Below are positions 1 through 5,396 of a stretch of DNA of 5,396 bases, one piece after another; the first letter of the stretch is position 1; every line of letters starts with the position of its first letter. Origin of the DNA: Caldilineaceae bacterium (lineage in GTDB: Bacteria > Chloroflexota > Anaerolineae > Caldilineales > Caldilineaceae); NCBI GenBank assembly GCA_015494005.1, contig WGCB01000734.1, forward strand, positions 1-5,396, in the 5' to 3' direction. The notes under the pieces are model-generated. The model made no database searches, was not told the DNA's origin, and was given only the letters and a program-made list of their open reading frames with translations. Position numbers and translations under genes: made by a program.

Positions 1-516
1 AGATTTGCCCGCGTTGGGCACGCCGATGATGCCCACATCGGCCAGGACCTTCAGCTCCAGCTCCAGCCAGCGCTCCTCGCCGGGCTCGCCCTTCTCCGCG
101 ATGCGGGGCGCGGGGTTGCGGTCCGACTTGAAGGCCGCGTTGCCCCGGCCTCCTCGCCCACCCCGGGCCACCAGGACCTCCTGGCCAGGCCGCACCAGGT
201 CCGCGAGGATCTCGCCGGTCTCCGCGTCCCGGACCACCGTCCCCGGGGGCACGGGGATGCGCAGATCCTTGCCCGCGGCCCCGGTCTTGTTGCTGCCCCC
301 GCCGTGGCCGCCCCGGCCCGCCCGGAAGTGGACCTGCCGCTTGAAGTGCTGCAGGGTGGTCAGGCTGGGATCCACGTAGAGGTAGACGTGGCCGCCCCGG
401 CCGCCGCTGCCCCCGGACGGGCCGCCCCGGGGCACGAATTTCTCCCGGCGGAAGGCCACCACGCCGTCGCCTCCGGCCCCAGCCTGCACGTGGATCTTGG
501 CACGGTCAATGAACAT
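1..516 (-). CDS. obg: GTPase Obg (CgtA), N-terminal part, cut by the window edge
   Basis: Reading the minus strand from the ATG at 516-514 gives 172 uninterrupted residues beginning [20 protein letters not shown]. This is the glycine-rich Obg fold: GGDG at about 15-18, [15 protein letters not shown] at about 22-36, [13 protein letters not shown] at about 90-102, and [13 protein letters not shown] at about 117-129. Next comes the conserved GEPGEERW linker and the start of the GTPase domain, [15 protein letters not shown]; its G1/P-loop GVPNAGKS (165-172) ends exactly at base 1. The rest of the G domain and any C-terminal OCT domain lie outside the window. Obg proteins are essential GTPases that act in late 50S ribosomal subunit assembly and in stress and cell-cycle responses. 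The start is supported by family alignment and by an AGGA Shine-Dalgarno (530-527) ten bases upstream. The gene is transcribed away from the VTT-domain gene. In Firmicutes obg usually follows rplU and rpmA; that arrangement is absent here. Confidence 0.97.
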   Translation of the reverse strand, partial: MFIDRAKIHVQAGAGGDGVVAFRREKFVPRGGPSGGSGGRGGHVYLYVDPSLTTLQHFKRQVHFRAGRGGHGGGSNKTGAAGKDLRIPVPPGTVVRDAETGEILADLVRPGQEVLVARGGRGGRGNAAFKSDRNPAPRIAEKGEPGEERWLELELKVLADVGIIGVPNAGKS

Positions 517-536
517 GGAACACGGGTCCTGTCTGG

Positions 537-575
537 AAAAGGGCCGATCCTGGCTCGATCGAGCGGATCGGCCCT
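537..575 (-). promoter_or_regulatory. Hairpin with short U tract in the predicted obg leader
   Basis: Bases 541-550 (GGGCCGATCC) and 565-574 (GGATCGGCCC) are perfect reverse complements, extended by an A-T pair at 540/575. The interior 553-564 is itself a palindrome (GCTCGATCGAGC), so the minus-strand RNA can form an 11-bp stem, a 2-nt CA bulge, a 4-bp upper stem and a GATC loop. Directly after the stem the minus strand reads TTTT (540-537), as in a weak intrinsic terminator, and the obg start codon lies about 20 bases further on. On the plus strand no T tract follows. It could be an attenuator, a leader structure affecting translation or mRNA stability, or a DNA-level operator. Confidence 0.5.
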
Positions 576-614
576 GAAAAGGCACGGGTCGGAAACACCG
601 CAGCCACCGGATGC

Positions 615-644
615 ATTCTAGCGGATACGCGGAGGGGATGACAA
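615..644 (-). promoter_or_regulatory. Predicted sigma70-type promoter for obg
   Basis: On the minus strand the sequence reads TTGTCA (644-639), an 18-base spacer, then TAGAAT (620-615). Each hexamer differs from the consensus at one or two positions. Initiation would fall near base 608, giving obg a leader of roughly 90 nt that contains the hairpin at 537-575. It is the best match I found upstream of obg. It is a sequence prediction only. Confidence 0.6.
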
Positions 645-647
645 GTC

Positions 648-674
648 CCAGCCCCTGGGGAATTCCCGGGCTGG
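648..674. repeat. Nested inverted repeat between the divergent promoters
   Basis: CCAGCCC (648-654) and GGGCTGG (668-674) are perfect reverse complements. Immediately inside the right arm lies the 10-bp palindrome GGGAATTCCC (658-667), with CTG (655-657) as the asymmetric remainder. The element fills nearly all the space between the leftward -35 box (639-644) and the rightward -35 box (676-681). That position suits an operator controlling both directions, but no regulator can be named from the sequence. Confidence 0.45.
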
Positions 675-675
675 T

Positions 676-705
676 TTGGCCCCTGCCCCGGACCGAGAGT
701 ATAAT
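676..705 (+). promoter_or_regulatory. Predicted promoter for the VTT-domain gene; likely leaderless start
   Basis: A perfect TATAAT lies at 700-705. Eighteen bases upstream is TTGGCC (676-681), which matches only the TTG half of the -35 consensus. Transcription would begin around 711-713, only 2-4 bases before the ATG at 715. No Shine-Dalgarno sequence is present or possible in so short a leader, which is consistent with a leaderless or nearly leaderless transcript. The promoter also argues against the in-frame TTG at 676 as start codon, since that codon falls in the -35 region. Confidence 0.6.
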
Positions 706-714
706 GATCCAGTT

Positions 715-1560
715 ATGGTGAAGGATTTCGGCGACAAGGCAACGGAAAAGAAGTTCCCCGACAGCAGCCCCTGGATCAGCCGGCGCCAGGCCTGGATCTT
801 CGCCGGGGCGGTGGCCCTGCTCCTGGGACTGCTGGCCTGGTGGCTCGGTCCCACCGCGGTGGAGCTGCTGGACCGGGCCGTGGCCTTCCTCGGCGACGAG
901 GCCAACCTGGAGGCCTTCGTGGCCTGGATGGGCTGGCTGGGGCCGCCGGTCCTGGTGCTGCTCAACGCCCTGCAGATCGTGGTGGCGCCCATCCCTGGCT
1001 ACGCGGTCTTCGCGGTGGCCGGTGTCCTCTACGGGCCTTTCTGGGGCGGGGTCATCGGCAGCCTGGGGATGCTCCTGGGCGCCACCCTGGCCATGTGGCT
1101 GAGCCGCCGCTACGGGCGCCCCCTGGTGGCCCGGCTGGTGGGGGAGGAGCGCCTGCGCCGCTGGGACGAGACACCCCTCAGCCACAGCACGGTGCTCTGG
1201 GCCCTGCTGCTCCTGGGCCTGGTGGGGGACATCCCCTATTTTCTGGCCGGCCTGGCCCGGGTGAGCTACGTCAAGATCCTGCTGCTCACCATTGTCACCC
1301 GGGTGCCCATGGCCTTCCTGGTGGCCGCCGCTGCGGCTGGCTCCACCTCCCTGGACTGGCCCCAGCTGGCCCTGATCATCGGGGTGCTCCTGGCGGTGTT
1401 CGGCCTGGCCGTCCGCTTCCAGGAGCCGATCCTGGCCTGGATCGACCGGCGCATCCACGGGATCCTGGGCCAGGAACAGGCCAGCGAAGCGGGGAACGAA
1501 CGCCCTGCCCGGGCAGCACCCATTCCCAGAGGAGAGCGAAATGGCGCGGAGAGCGGATAG
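715..1560 (+). CDS. VTT-domain (TVP38/TMEM64, DedA-like) membrane protein
   Basis: This predicted 281-residue inner-membrane protein belongs to the SNARE-associated/VTT superfamily. It has a polar N-terminus (1-24), a first membrane segment at about 27-45, then the family core: a hydrophobic, possibly re-entrant stretch around 78-106 ending [20 protein letters not shown] (92-111), a helix at about 111-130 followed by RRYGRPLV, and helices at about 160-180, 187-208 and 216-233. The motif [19 protein letters not shown] (171-189) resembles the second conserved block of these proteins. The C-terminus (about 245-281) is charged and presumably cytosolic. Bacterial relatives are thought to act in lipid transport or membrane homeostasis; the substrate cannot be read from sequence. 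I chose the ATG at 715 because a TATAAT box lies just upstream. A TTG at 676 would add 13 residues but coincides with the promoter, and a GTG at 718 is possible. The 3' end overlaps the next gene by 20 bp. Confidence 0.88.
   Translation: MVKDFGDKATEKKFPDSSPWISRRQAWIFAGAVALLLGLLAWWLGPTAVELLDRAVAFLGDEANLEAFVAWMGWLGPPVLVLLNALQIVVAPIPGYAVFAVAGVLYGPFWGGVIGSLGMLLGATLAMWLSRRYGRPLVARLVGEERLRRWDETPLSHSTVLWALLLLGLVGDIPYFLAGLARVSYVKILLLTIVTRVPMAFLVAAAAAGSTSLDWPQLALIIGVLLAVFGLAVRFQEPILAWIDRRIHGILGQEQASEAGNERPARAAPIPRGERNGAESG
1528..1534 (+). promoter_or_regulatory. Shine-Dalgarno that fixes the ogt start
   Basis: AGAGGAG at 1528-1534 lies six bases before the ATG at 1541, inside the coding sequence of the upstream VTT-domain gene. 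It favours 1541 over the internal ATG at 1604, which has only a weak GGGA ahead of it. Confidence 0.7.
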
Positions 1561-2137
1561 CAGCCAGCAGGCCCGATCCAGGCAGGTGGTCGCCTGGGAT
1601 CGCATGGAGTCGTCTCTGGGCCCTGTCCACGTGGCCTGGGGGCCCCGAGGCGTCTGCCTGGTGACTCGCGGCCAGGAGACAGCCGACTTCCTGGAGGAGC
1701 TGGCCGCCCTGCACCCGGACTGGACGCCGGTCCAGGACCCGGAGAAACTGGCCCCGGTCATGGCCCAACTGGAACGCTTCTTCCAGGGCGAGCCGGTCTC
1801 CTTCGATGCGCCTGTGGACCTGAGCCCCCTGACCCCCTTCCAGCAGGCGGTGTTGGAGGCCACCCGAGCCATCCCGCCCGGCCAGGTCATGACCTACGGG
1901 GAGATCGCCGCGGCCATCGGGCGTCCTCGGGCCAGCCGGGCCGTGGGGCAGGCCTTGCGCCGCAATCCCGTGCCCTTCCTGGTGCCCTGTCACCGGGTGG
2001 TGGGCAGCGGCGGCGCCCTGGGGGGCTACGGCGGCGCGACGGGCACGGCCATCAAACGCCAGCTCCTGACCCTGGAGGGTCGGCCGGGGACCGGGCATCC
2101 TGCGGTATCCCACCCCCGCAACCAAAAATCCGATTGA
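1541..2137 (+). CDS. ogt: Methylated-DNA--protein-cysteine methyltransferase (Ogt/MGMT family)
   Basis: This 198-residue suicide DNA repair protein transfers the alkyl group of O6-alkylguanine (and less often O4-alkylthymine) to its own active-site cysteine. That residue is Cys150 in PCHRVV (149-154). Other family marks are [26 protein letters not shown] (98-123), the helix-turn-helix segment with its arginine finger in [12 protein letters not shown] (132-143, Arg133), the substrate-loop GGYGG (161-165), and KRQLLTLEG (172-180) with the conserved glutamate Glu179. Residues 23-97 form the variable N-terminal domain; the first 22 and last 18 residues are poorly conserved, charged tails. No AraC/Ada-type regulatory domain is fused, so this is the stand-alone repair enzyme. 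A strong Shine-Dalgarno supports ATG 1541; an internal ATG at 1604 (residue 22) would give a more typical N-terminus. The 20-bp overlap with the upstream membrane-protein gene suggests co-transcription and translational coupling. The stop codon overlaps the -35 box of the next promoter. Confidence 0.95.
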   Translation: MARRADSSQQARSRQVVAWDRMESSLGPVHVAWGPRGVCLVTRGQETADFLEELAALHPDWTPVQDPEKLAPVMAQLERFFQGEPVSFDAPVDLSPLTPFQQAVLEATRAIPPGQVMTYGEIAAAIGRPRASRAVGQALRRNPVPFLVPCHRVVGSGGALGGYGGATGTAIKRQLLTLEGRPGTGHPAVSHPRNQKSD

Positions 2138-2162
2138 ATGTGGCGGAAGAATCTGCCATAAT
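2134..2162 (+). promoter_or_regulatory. Predicted promoter for the yqeY-pgpH-ybeY operon
   Basis: TTGAAT (2134-2139), a 17-base spacer, and CATAAT (2157-2162) preceded by TG at 2154-2155 (extended -10) make a good sigma70-type promoter. The -35 box contains the TGA stop of ogt (2135-2137). Transcription would start near 2169 and leave a leader of about 27 nt carrying the yqeY Shine-Dalgarno GGGAG (2185-2189), six bases before the ATG. I see no terminator between ogt and this promoter, so read-through from upstream is also possible. Confidence 0.65.
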
Positions 2163-2195
2163 AGCGTTGCACACCAAAAGCACCGGGAGAGAACA

Positions 2196-2654
2196 ATGGC
2201 CGAGACCAATCTCATCCAACGGATCGACCAGGATCTGAAGCAGGCCATGCGGGAAAAGGACGAAGTGGCCAAGCTGGCCCTGCGCTCGGTGAAGACCGCC
2301 ATCACCCAGGCCCGGAAGGCCGGCAAGGCGGAGCACGAGCTGAGCGAGGAGGAGGTGCTCCGGGTGATCAGCAAGCAGGCCAAGCAGCGCCGAGACGCCA
2401 TCGCCGAGTACGAGAAGGCCGGGCGCATGGACCTGGCGGAGAAGGAGCGGGCCGAGCTGGCTGTGCTGGAGCGGTACCTGCCCCAACCCCTGAGCGAGGA
2501 CGAGCTGGAGCAGATCGTGCGTGAGGTGATCGCCGAGGTGGGCGCCACCTCCATGCGGGACATGGGCAAAGTGATGCCCGTGGCCATGAAGCGGGTGGCT
2601 GGTCGAGCCGACGGCAAGGCCGTGAACCAGATCGTCCGCCGCCTGCTGGGCTAA
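2196..2654 (+). CDS. yqeY: GatB/YqeY domain protein
   Basis: The product has 152 residues, the normal length for stand-alone YqeY proteins. They resemble the C-terminal tail domain of GatB, the tRNA-interacting part of Asp/Glu-tRNA amidotransferase. Family blocks are: N-terminal helix LIQRIDQDLKQAMREKDEVAK (about 6-26), LRSVKTAI (29-36), the RRDAIAEYEKAGRMDLAEKE segment (65-84), the YLPQPLSEDEL turn (94-104), and the C-terminal helical bundle with GKVMPVAMKRVAGRADGKAV (124-143). No membrane segment or signal peptide is seen, so it is cytosolic. The gene has its own promoter and a good Shine-Dalgarno (2185-2189). It lies only six bases upstream of pgpH. Its molecular role is not firmly established; by homology to the GatB tail a tRNA- or translation-related function is plausible. 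Its placement with the rRNA nuclease gene ybeY fits that. Confidence 0.95.
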   Translation: MAETNLIQRIDQDLKQAMREKDEVAKLALRSVKTAITQARKAGKAEHELSEEEVLRVISKQAKQRRDAIAEYEKAGRMDLAEKERAELAVLERYLPQPLSEDELEQIVREVIAEVGATSMRDMGKVMPVAMKRVAGRADGKAVNQIVRRLLG

Positions 2655-2660
2655 GGAAAC

Positions 2661-4835
2661 ATGACACCGAAGAACGAATCCCGTCCCATCCGCTGGCTGT
2701 CGGCCCTGGTGGACCTGCTCCTGGCCCTGCTTCTGGCCGGGGTGGTGGCCGGGATCTTCATCTGGCAACCCACGTTCATCGGCCAGGTGCGGCTGCAGCC
2801 CGGGGACGTGGCCTCCCGGGACATCGTGGCTCCCCGCTACGTGACCTACGAGAGCGCGGTCCTTACCCAGAAGGCCCGGGAGCGGGCCGCCAACGCCGTC
2901 CCCGACTACTACGACCCGCCCCAGAGCCGGATCCGCCGCCAGCAGGTGAGCCGGGCCCGGGAGATCCTGGAGTTCATCTCCACCGTGCGCCTGGACCCCT
3001 ACGCGGAGACGGACGAGAAGCTGGACTACCTCCTGGCCATCGACGATCTGAACCTCACGCCGGAGGTGGCCCGCACCATCCTGGGGCTGCCAGAGGACGA
3101 GTGGCAGCTGGTGGTCCAGGAGGTCCCCCTGGTTCTGGACCAGATCATGCGGGACGAGATCCGGGAGAGCTCCCTGCCTCGGATCCTGCGCCGGGTGCCA
3201 GCCCTGGTGAACCCGGAGCTGGAGGACGACGCCAGCCGGGTGGCCAGCGAGCTGGTGAAGAACCTGATCCGGCCCAACAGCTTCCTCAACGTGGAGCGCA
3301 CCCGGGAGCTCCGGGAGCAGGCCCAGCAGGCCGTGGAGGTCCAGACCAACACCCTGGAGAAGGGGGAGATCATCCTCCGGGCCGGGGACGTGGCCGAGCC
3401 GGAGGACGTGGAGGCCCTGGAGCAGATCGGCCTCCAGCTCAGCGAGTGGACCTGGGGCAGCATGGTCCAGGCTGGCCTGCTCAGCCTGGTGCTGCTCCTG
3501 GCCCTGGGCGCCATCCTCTCCCGCCTGCGCCCCAGCATCTTCCGCCAGCGCAAGGAGCTGAGCCTCCTGGTGCTGCTCCTCCTCTCCGGGCTGTTTCTGG
3601 CCCGCTTCATGATCATCCCCCACAACTGGTTCCCGCTGCTCTTCCCCCTGGCGGCCATCGCCATGCTGGCCGCCACCCTGCTGGATCTGACCGCCGCCCT
3701 GGTGCTGATCCTGGGCTTCGTCCTGGTCATCGCCCACTTCAGCAACGGCGACGTGAACCTGATCTTCTACCACAGCCTGGGGGCCCTGGTGGGCTCGGTG
3801 ATCCTGGGCCGGGCCGAGCGGGCCACTGCCTTCATCTGGGCTGGCCTGGGCATCGCGCTGAGCAACCTGGCCATCACCCTCATTTTCTGGATTCCCCAGA
3901 TGGAGATCTGGCGCACCCAGATCGCCCAGTCCATGATGGCCGTGGCCATCAACGGAGGGCTCTCGGCCAGCGTGGCCCTCATCGGCTATCTGGTCCTGGG
4001 CAACCTCTTCCGCATCACCACCAGCCTGCAGCTCATGGAGCTGAGCCGGCCCACCCATCCCTTGCTCCGCCAGCTCCTCCTGAAGGCCCCGGGCACCTAC
4101 CACCACACCATCCTGGTGAGCAACCTGGCCGAACGGGCCGCGGAGGCCATCGGCGCGGACGCTTTCCTGACCCGAGTGGGGGCCTACTATCACGACATCG
4201 GCAAGACGGCCCGGCCCTACTTCTTCGCCGAGAACATCGCGGACGGGGCCTCCCCCCACAACGATCTGGACCCCAAGACCAGCGCCCAGATCATCATCAG
4301 CCACGTGGCCGACGGCATGGATCTGGCCCGGAAGTATGGCCTGCCCACCCCCATCCAGGACTTCATCCAGGAGCATCACGGGACCCAGCTGGTCCAGTAT
4401 TTCTATCACAAGGCCCAGGAACAGGCGCAGGACGGCGAGAAGGTGGCGGAAGAGGATTTCCGCTACCCGGGCCCATCCCCCCGAAGCAAGGAGACGGGCA
4501 TCCTCATGCTGGCGGACATCTGCGAGGCCGCGGTGCGAGCGGAGCGGCCGGCCACCCGCCAGGAGCTGGACGGGCTGGTCAACCGGCTGATCACCGAGCG
4601 AGTGCTGGAGGGCTCCCTGGACCAGAGCGGCCTGACCCTGGGCGAGCTGAAGATGGTCAAGCGAATCTTCTCCCAGGTGCTCCAGGGCGTCCACCATCCT
4701 CGGGTCAAGTACCCCAAACCCGCGGCCGCCGCCGTCAGCGGAAACGGGCGGGCCCCCGCCCCTGGCGCGGAAGCGAGCAGCCCGGAGCCCCTGGTCACCA
4801 ACCCGCCCCGGGGAAGCGCCCTGGGCAACACCTGA
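2661..4835 (+). CDS. pgpH: 7TM-HD membrane phosphohydrolase (PgpH/YqfF family, probable c-di-AMP phosphodiesterase)
   Basis: The protein has 724 residues with the full three-part PgpH architecture. A first membrane helix (about 13-36) leads to an extracellular 7TMR-HDED region (about 40-265), which starts GDVASRDIVAPRYVTYES and ends with EKGEIILRAGDVAEPEDVEAL. Then follow about seven membrane helices (about 267-450) and a cytosolic HD domain (about 470-680). Metal and catalytic residues visible in the HD domain are His482 (GTYHHT), His511-Asp512 (YYHDIGK), His548 (SHVADG), His572-His573 (EHHGT) and Asp619 (MLADI), so the site looks intact. Characterised relatives hydrolyse c-di-AMP to pApA; that activity is inferred here. 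The last 40 or so residues are a Pro/Ala/Gly-rich, probably disordered tail. The start ATG follows the yqeY stop by six bases, with the AAGGA Shine-Dalgarno (2653-2657) overlapping that stop, which suggests translational coupling. In Firmicutes the same gene precedes ybeY and dgkA. Confidence 0.95.
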   Translation: MTPKNESRPIRWLSALVDLLLALLLAGVVAGIFIWQPTFIGQVRLQPGDVASRDIVAPRYVTYESAVLTQKARERAANAVPDYYDPPQSRIRRQQVSRAREILEFISTVRLDPYAETDEKLDYLLAIDDLNLTPEVARTILGLPEDEWQLVVQEVPLVLDQIMRDEIRESSLPRILRRVPALVNPELEDDASRVASELVKNLIRPNSFLNVERTRELREQAQQAVEVQTNTLEKGEIILRAGDVAEPEDVEALEQIGLQLSEWTWGSMVQAGLLSLVLLLALGAILSRLRPSIFRQRKELSLLVLLLLSGLFLARFMIIPHNWFPLLFPLAAIAMLAATLLDLTAALVLILGFVLVIAHFSNGDVNLIFYHSLGALVGSVILGRAERATAFIWAGLGIALSNLAITLIFWIPQMEIWRTQIAQSMMAVAINGGLSASVALIGYLVLGNLFRITTSLQLMELSRPTHPLLRQLLLKAPGTYHHTILVSNLAERAAEAIGADAFLTRVGAYYHDIGKTARPYFFAENIADGASPHNDLDPKTSAQIIISHVADGMDLARKYGLPTPIQDFIQEHHGTQLVQYFYHKAQEQAQDGEKVAEEDFRYPGPSPRSKETGILMLADICEAAVRAERPATRQELDGLVNRLITERVLEGSLDQSGLTLGELKMVKRIFSQVLQGVHHPRVKYPKPAAAAVSGNGRAPAPGAEASSPEPLVTNPPRGSALGNT

Positions 4836-4852
4836 TCGGGACGCCAACCACC

Positions 4853-5389
4853 ATGGCCGCATCCCAGCCCCAGCAGCCCCCCAACTACCAGATCAGCGTG
4901 GAAGTGGCCGAGCCCTTCGCCCAGGCCGTGGACCGAGAGGCCCTGCAGGCCGCGGCCGCGGAGACCCTGCGCCAGCACGGGCTCCATGCAGCTTCCTTGA
5001 CCCTGGTGGTCACCGACGACGAGACGGTCCGGGAGCTGAACCGCCAGTACAGGGGCGTGGACAAGCCCACGGACGTGCTCAGCTTCCCCGCCCAGGAGGG
5101 GAGCGGCGAGCCTCCCATGGCCCTGCCACCAGAGCTGGCCCAGGAGCTGGCCACCTACCTGGGCGACGTGATCATCGCCTACCCCTACACCGTGCGCCAG
5201 GCTGCCCGCTACGGCCACCCCGTGGAGGCGGAGCTGCAGCTGCTGGTGGTCCACGGCGTGCTGCACCTCCTGGGCTACGACCACGCCACGCCTCAGGAGA
5301 AGGCCCAGATGTGGCAGGTCCAGGAGCGTGTCCTCACGGCCCTGGGCCTGGCCATCACCCCCGGTGATGAAGATGAAAACGAACGTTAG
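4853..5389 (+). CDS. ybeY: Endoribonuclease YbeY (rRNA maturation factor)
   Basis: The product has 178 residues and belongs to the UPF0054/YbeY family, single-strand-specific zinc endoribonucleases implicated in 16S rRNA 3'-end maturation and ribosome quality control. Landmarks are VVTDDETVRELNRQYRGVDK (52-71) followed by PTDVLSFP (72-79), YLGDVIIAYPYTVRQA (102-117), and the zinc/catalytic motif HGVLHLLGYDH (134-144), with His134, His138 and His144 as the expected ligands. A Pro/Glu/Leu-rich stretch at about 81-101 lengthens the loop between the PTDVLSFP strand and LGD; such loops vary within the family. The first ten or so residues (MAASQPQQPP) are a Gln/Pro-rich extension before the conserved fold. 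The gene begins 17 bases after pgpH with only a weak GGGA (4838-4841) upstream, so translation may depend on coupling to pgpH or on an A/C-rich unstructured start. Confidence 0.95.
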   Translation: MAASQPQQPPNYQISVEVAEPFAQAVDREALQAAAAETLRQHGLHAASLTLVVTDDETVRELNRQYRGVDKPTDVLSFPAQEGSGEPPMALPPELAQELATYLGDVIIAYPYTVRQAARYGHPVEAELQLLVVHGVLHLLGYDHATPQEKAQMWQVQERVLTALGLAITPGDEDENER

Positions 5390-5396
5390 CAAGCCC
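5367..5396 (+). CDS. Possible start of the next gene, overlapping the ybeY end
   Basis: In the +1 frame relative to ybeY, ATG at 5367 (or the in-frame ATG at 5373) opens a frame reading MKMKTNVSKP to the window edge without a stop. It would overlap ybeY by 17-23 bases, in keeping with the tight packing of this operon. In Firmicutes the gene after ybeY is commonly dgkA (undecaprenol/diacylglycerol kinase), but ten codons are too few to identify it here. No strong Shine-Dalgarno is visible. Confidence 0.35.
   Translation, partial: MKMKTNVSKP

Noticed and set aside
521..590. Direct repeat CACGGGTC at 521-528 and 583-590 flanking the obg-leader hairpin
   Set aside because: Eight bases in GC-rich DNA can recur by chance, and I could not connect it to a mechanism. 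One copy overlaps the obg Shine-Dalgarno region, so it would deserve attention only if conserved in relatives.
5..621. Two plus-strand open frames opposite obg and running into the intergenic region
   Set aside because: The minus strand encodes an unmistakable Obg N-terminus here. The plus-strand translations are low-complexity and have no family resemblance.
676..714. TTG at 676 as the start of the VTT-domain gene
   Set aside because: It falls in the predicted -35 box, has no convincing Shine-Dalgarno, and would add 13 residues with no family resemblance.
704..721. Five-codon upstream ORF (ATG 704 to TGA 721) overlapping the VTT gene start
   Set aside because: Its ATG lies within the TATAAT box, so it would not be transcribed from the predicted promoter.
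840..1664. 274-codon plus-strand frame overlapping the VTT and ogt genes
   Set aside because: It is a Pro/Gly/Arg-rich alternative-frame shadow of two genes with clear family motifs.
3101..4852. Long plus-strand open frame upstream of and in frame with ybeY, overlapping pgpH
   Set aside because: Only the part from ATG 4853 resembles a real protein (YbeY). The upstream part is Pro/Gly/Arg-rich out-of-frame translation of pgpH.
2052..4862. A 936-codon open frame on the minus strand opposite yqeY and pgpH
   Set aside because: It is antisense to well-recognised proteins. Its translation is dominated by Gly, Gln, His, Leu and Asp in a repetitive way, as expected from the complement of GC-rich codons, and no domain is recognisable.
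1..5396. A novel defence, mobile or CRISPR-like system
   Set aside because: I found no repeat arrays, transposase or integrase motifs, toxin-antitoxin pairs or tRNA-associated attachment sites. All complete genes belong to known housekeeping families.

Overview
This is a compact, GC-rich bacterial chromosomal segment with strong G/C preference at third codon positions. It holds housekeeping genes and no mobile elements, CRISPR arrays or RNA genes that I could see. The gene set (Obg, a VTT/DedA-like membrane protein, an Ogt-type DNA repair protein, YqeY, a 7TM-HD phosphohydrolase and YbeY) and the PgpH-YbeY order fit a Gram-positive-like or Chloroflexota-type genome. My best guess is a high-GC Chloroflexota (Caldilineae/Anaerolineae-like), but that is an inference from gene content and protein style, not a demonstrated assignment.

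Layout: (1) 1-516, minus strand: the N-terminal 172 residues of the ribosome-associated GTPase Obg, running off the left edge just inside its P-loop. (2) 517-714: a divergent intergenic region of about 200 bp. It carries a sigma70-type promoter facing obg, a terminator-like hairpin in the predicted obg leader, a nested inverted repeat lying between the two divergent -35 boxes, and a perfect TATAAT just upstream of the rightward gene, predicting a leaderless mRNA. (3) 715-1560 and 1541-2137, plus strand: a VTT-domain (TVP38/TMEM64) membrane protein overlapping by 20 bp a methylated-DNA-protein cysteine methyltransferase. (4) A second promoter whose -35 box overlaps the ogt stop codon drives yqeY (2196-2654), pgpH/yqfF (2661-4835) and ybeY (4853-5389), tightly packed. 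The first codons of another gene (5367 onward) appear to overlap the end of ybeY.

Functional theme: the rightward cluster joins translation and RNA quality (YqeY, linked to the GatB tail domain; YbeY, rRNA maturation endonuclease) with a membrane HD phosphodiesterase of the c-di-AMP-hydrolysing PgpH family. Obg, a 50S-assembly GTPase, sits divergently next door. None of the protein families is new. The points worth a second look are the regulatory architecture of the 517-714 region, the predicted leaderless transcript and the promoter embedded in the ogt stop codon.
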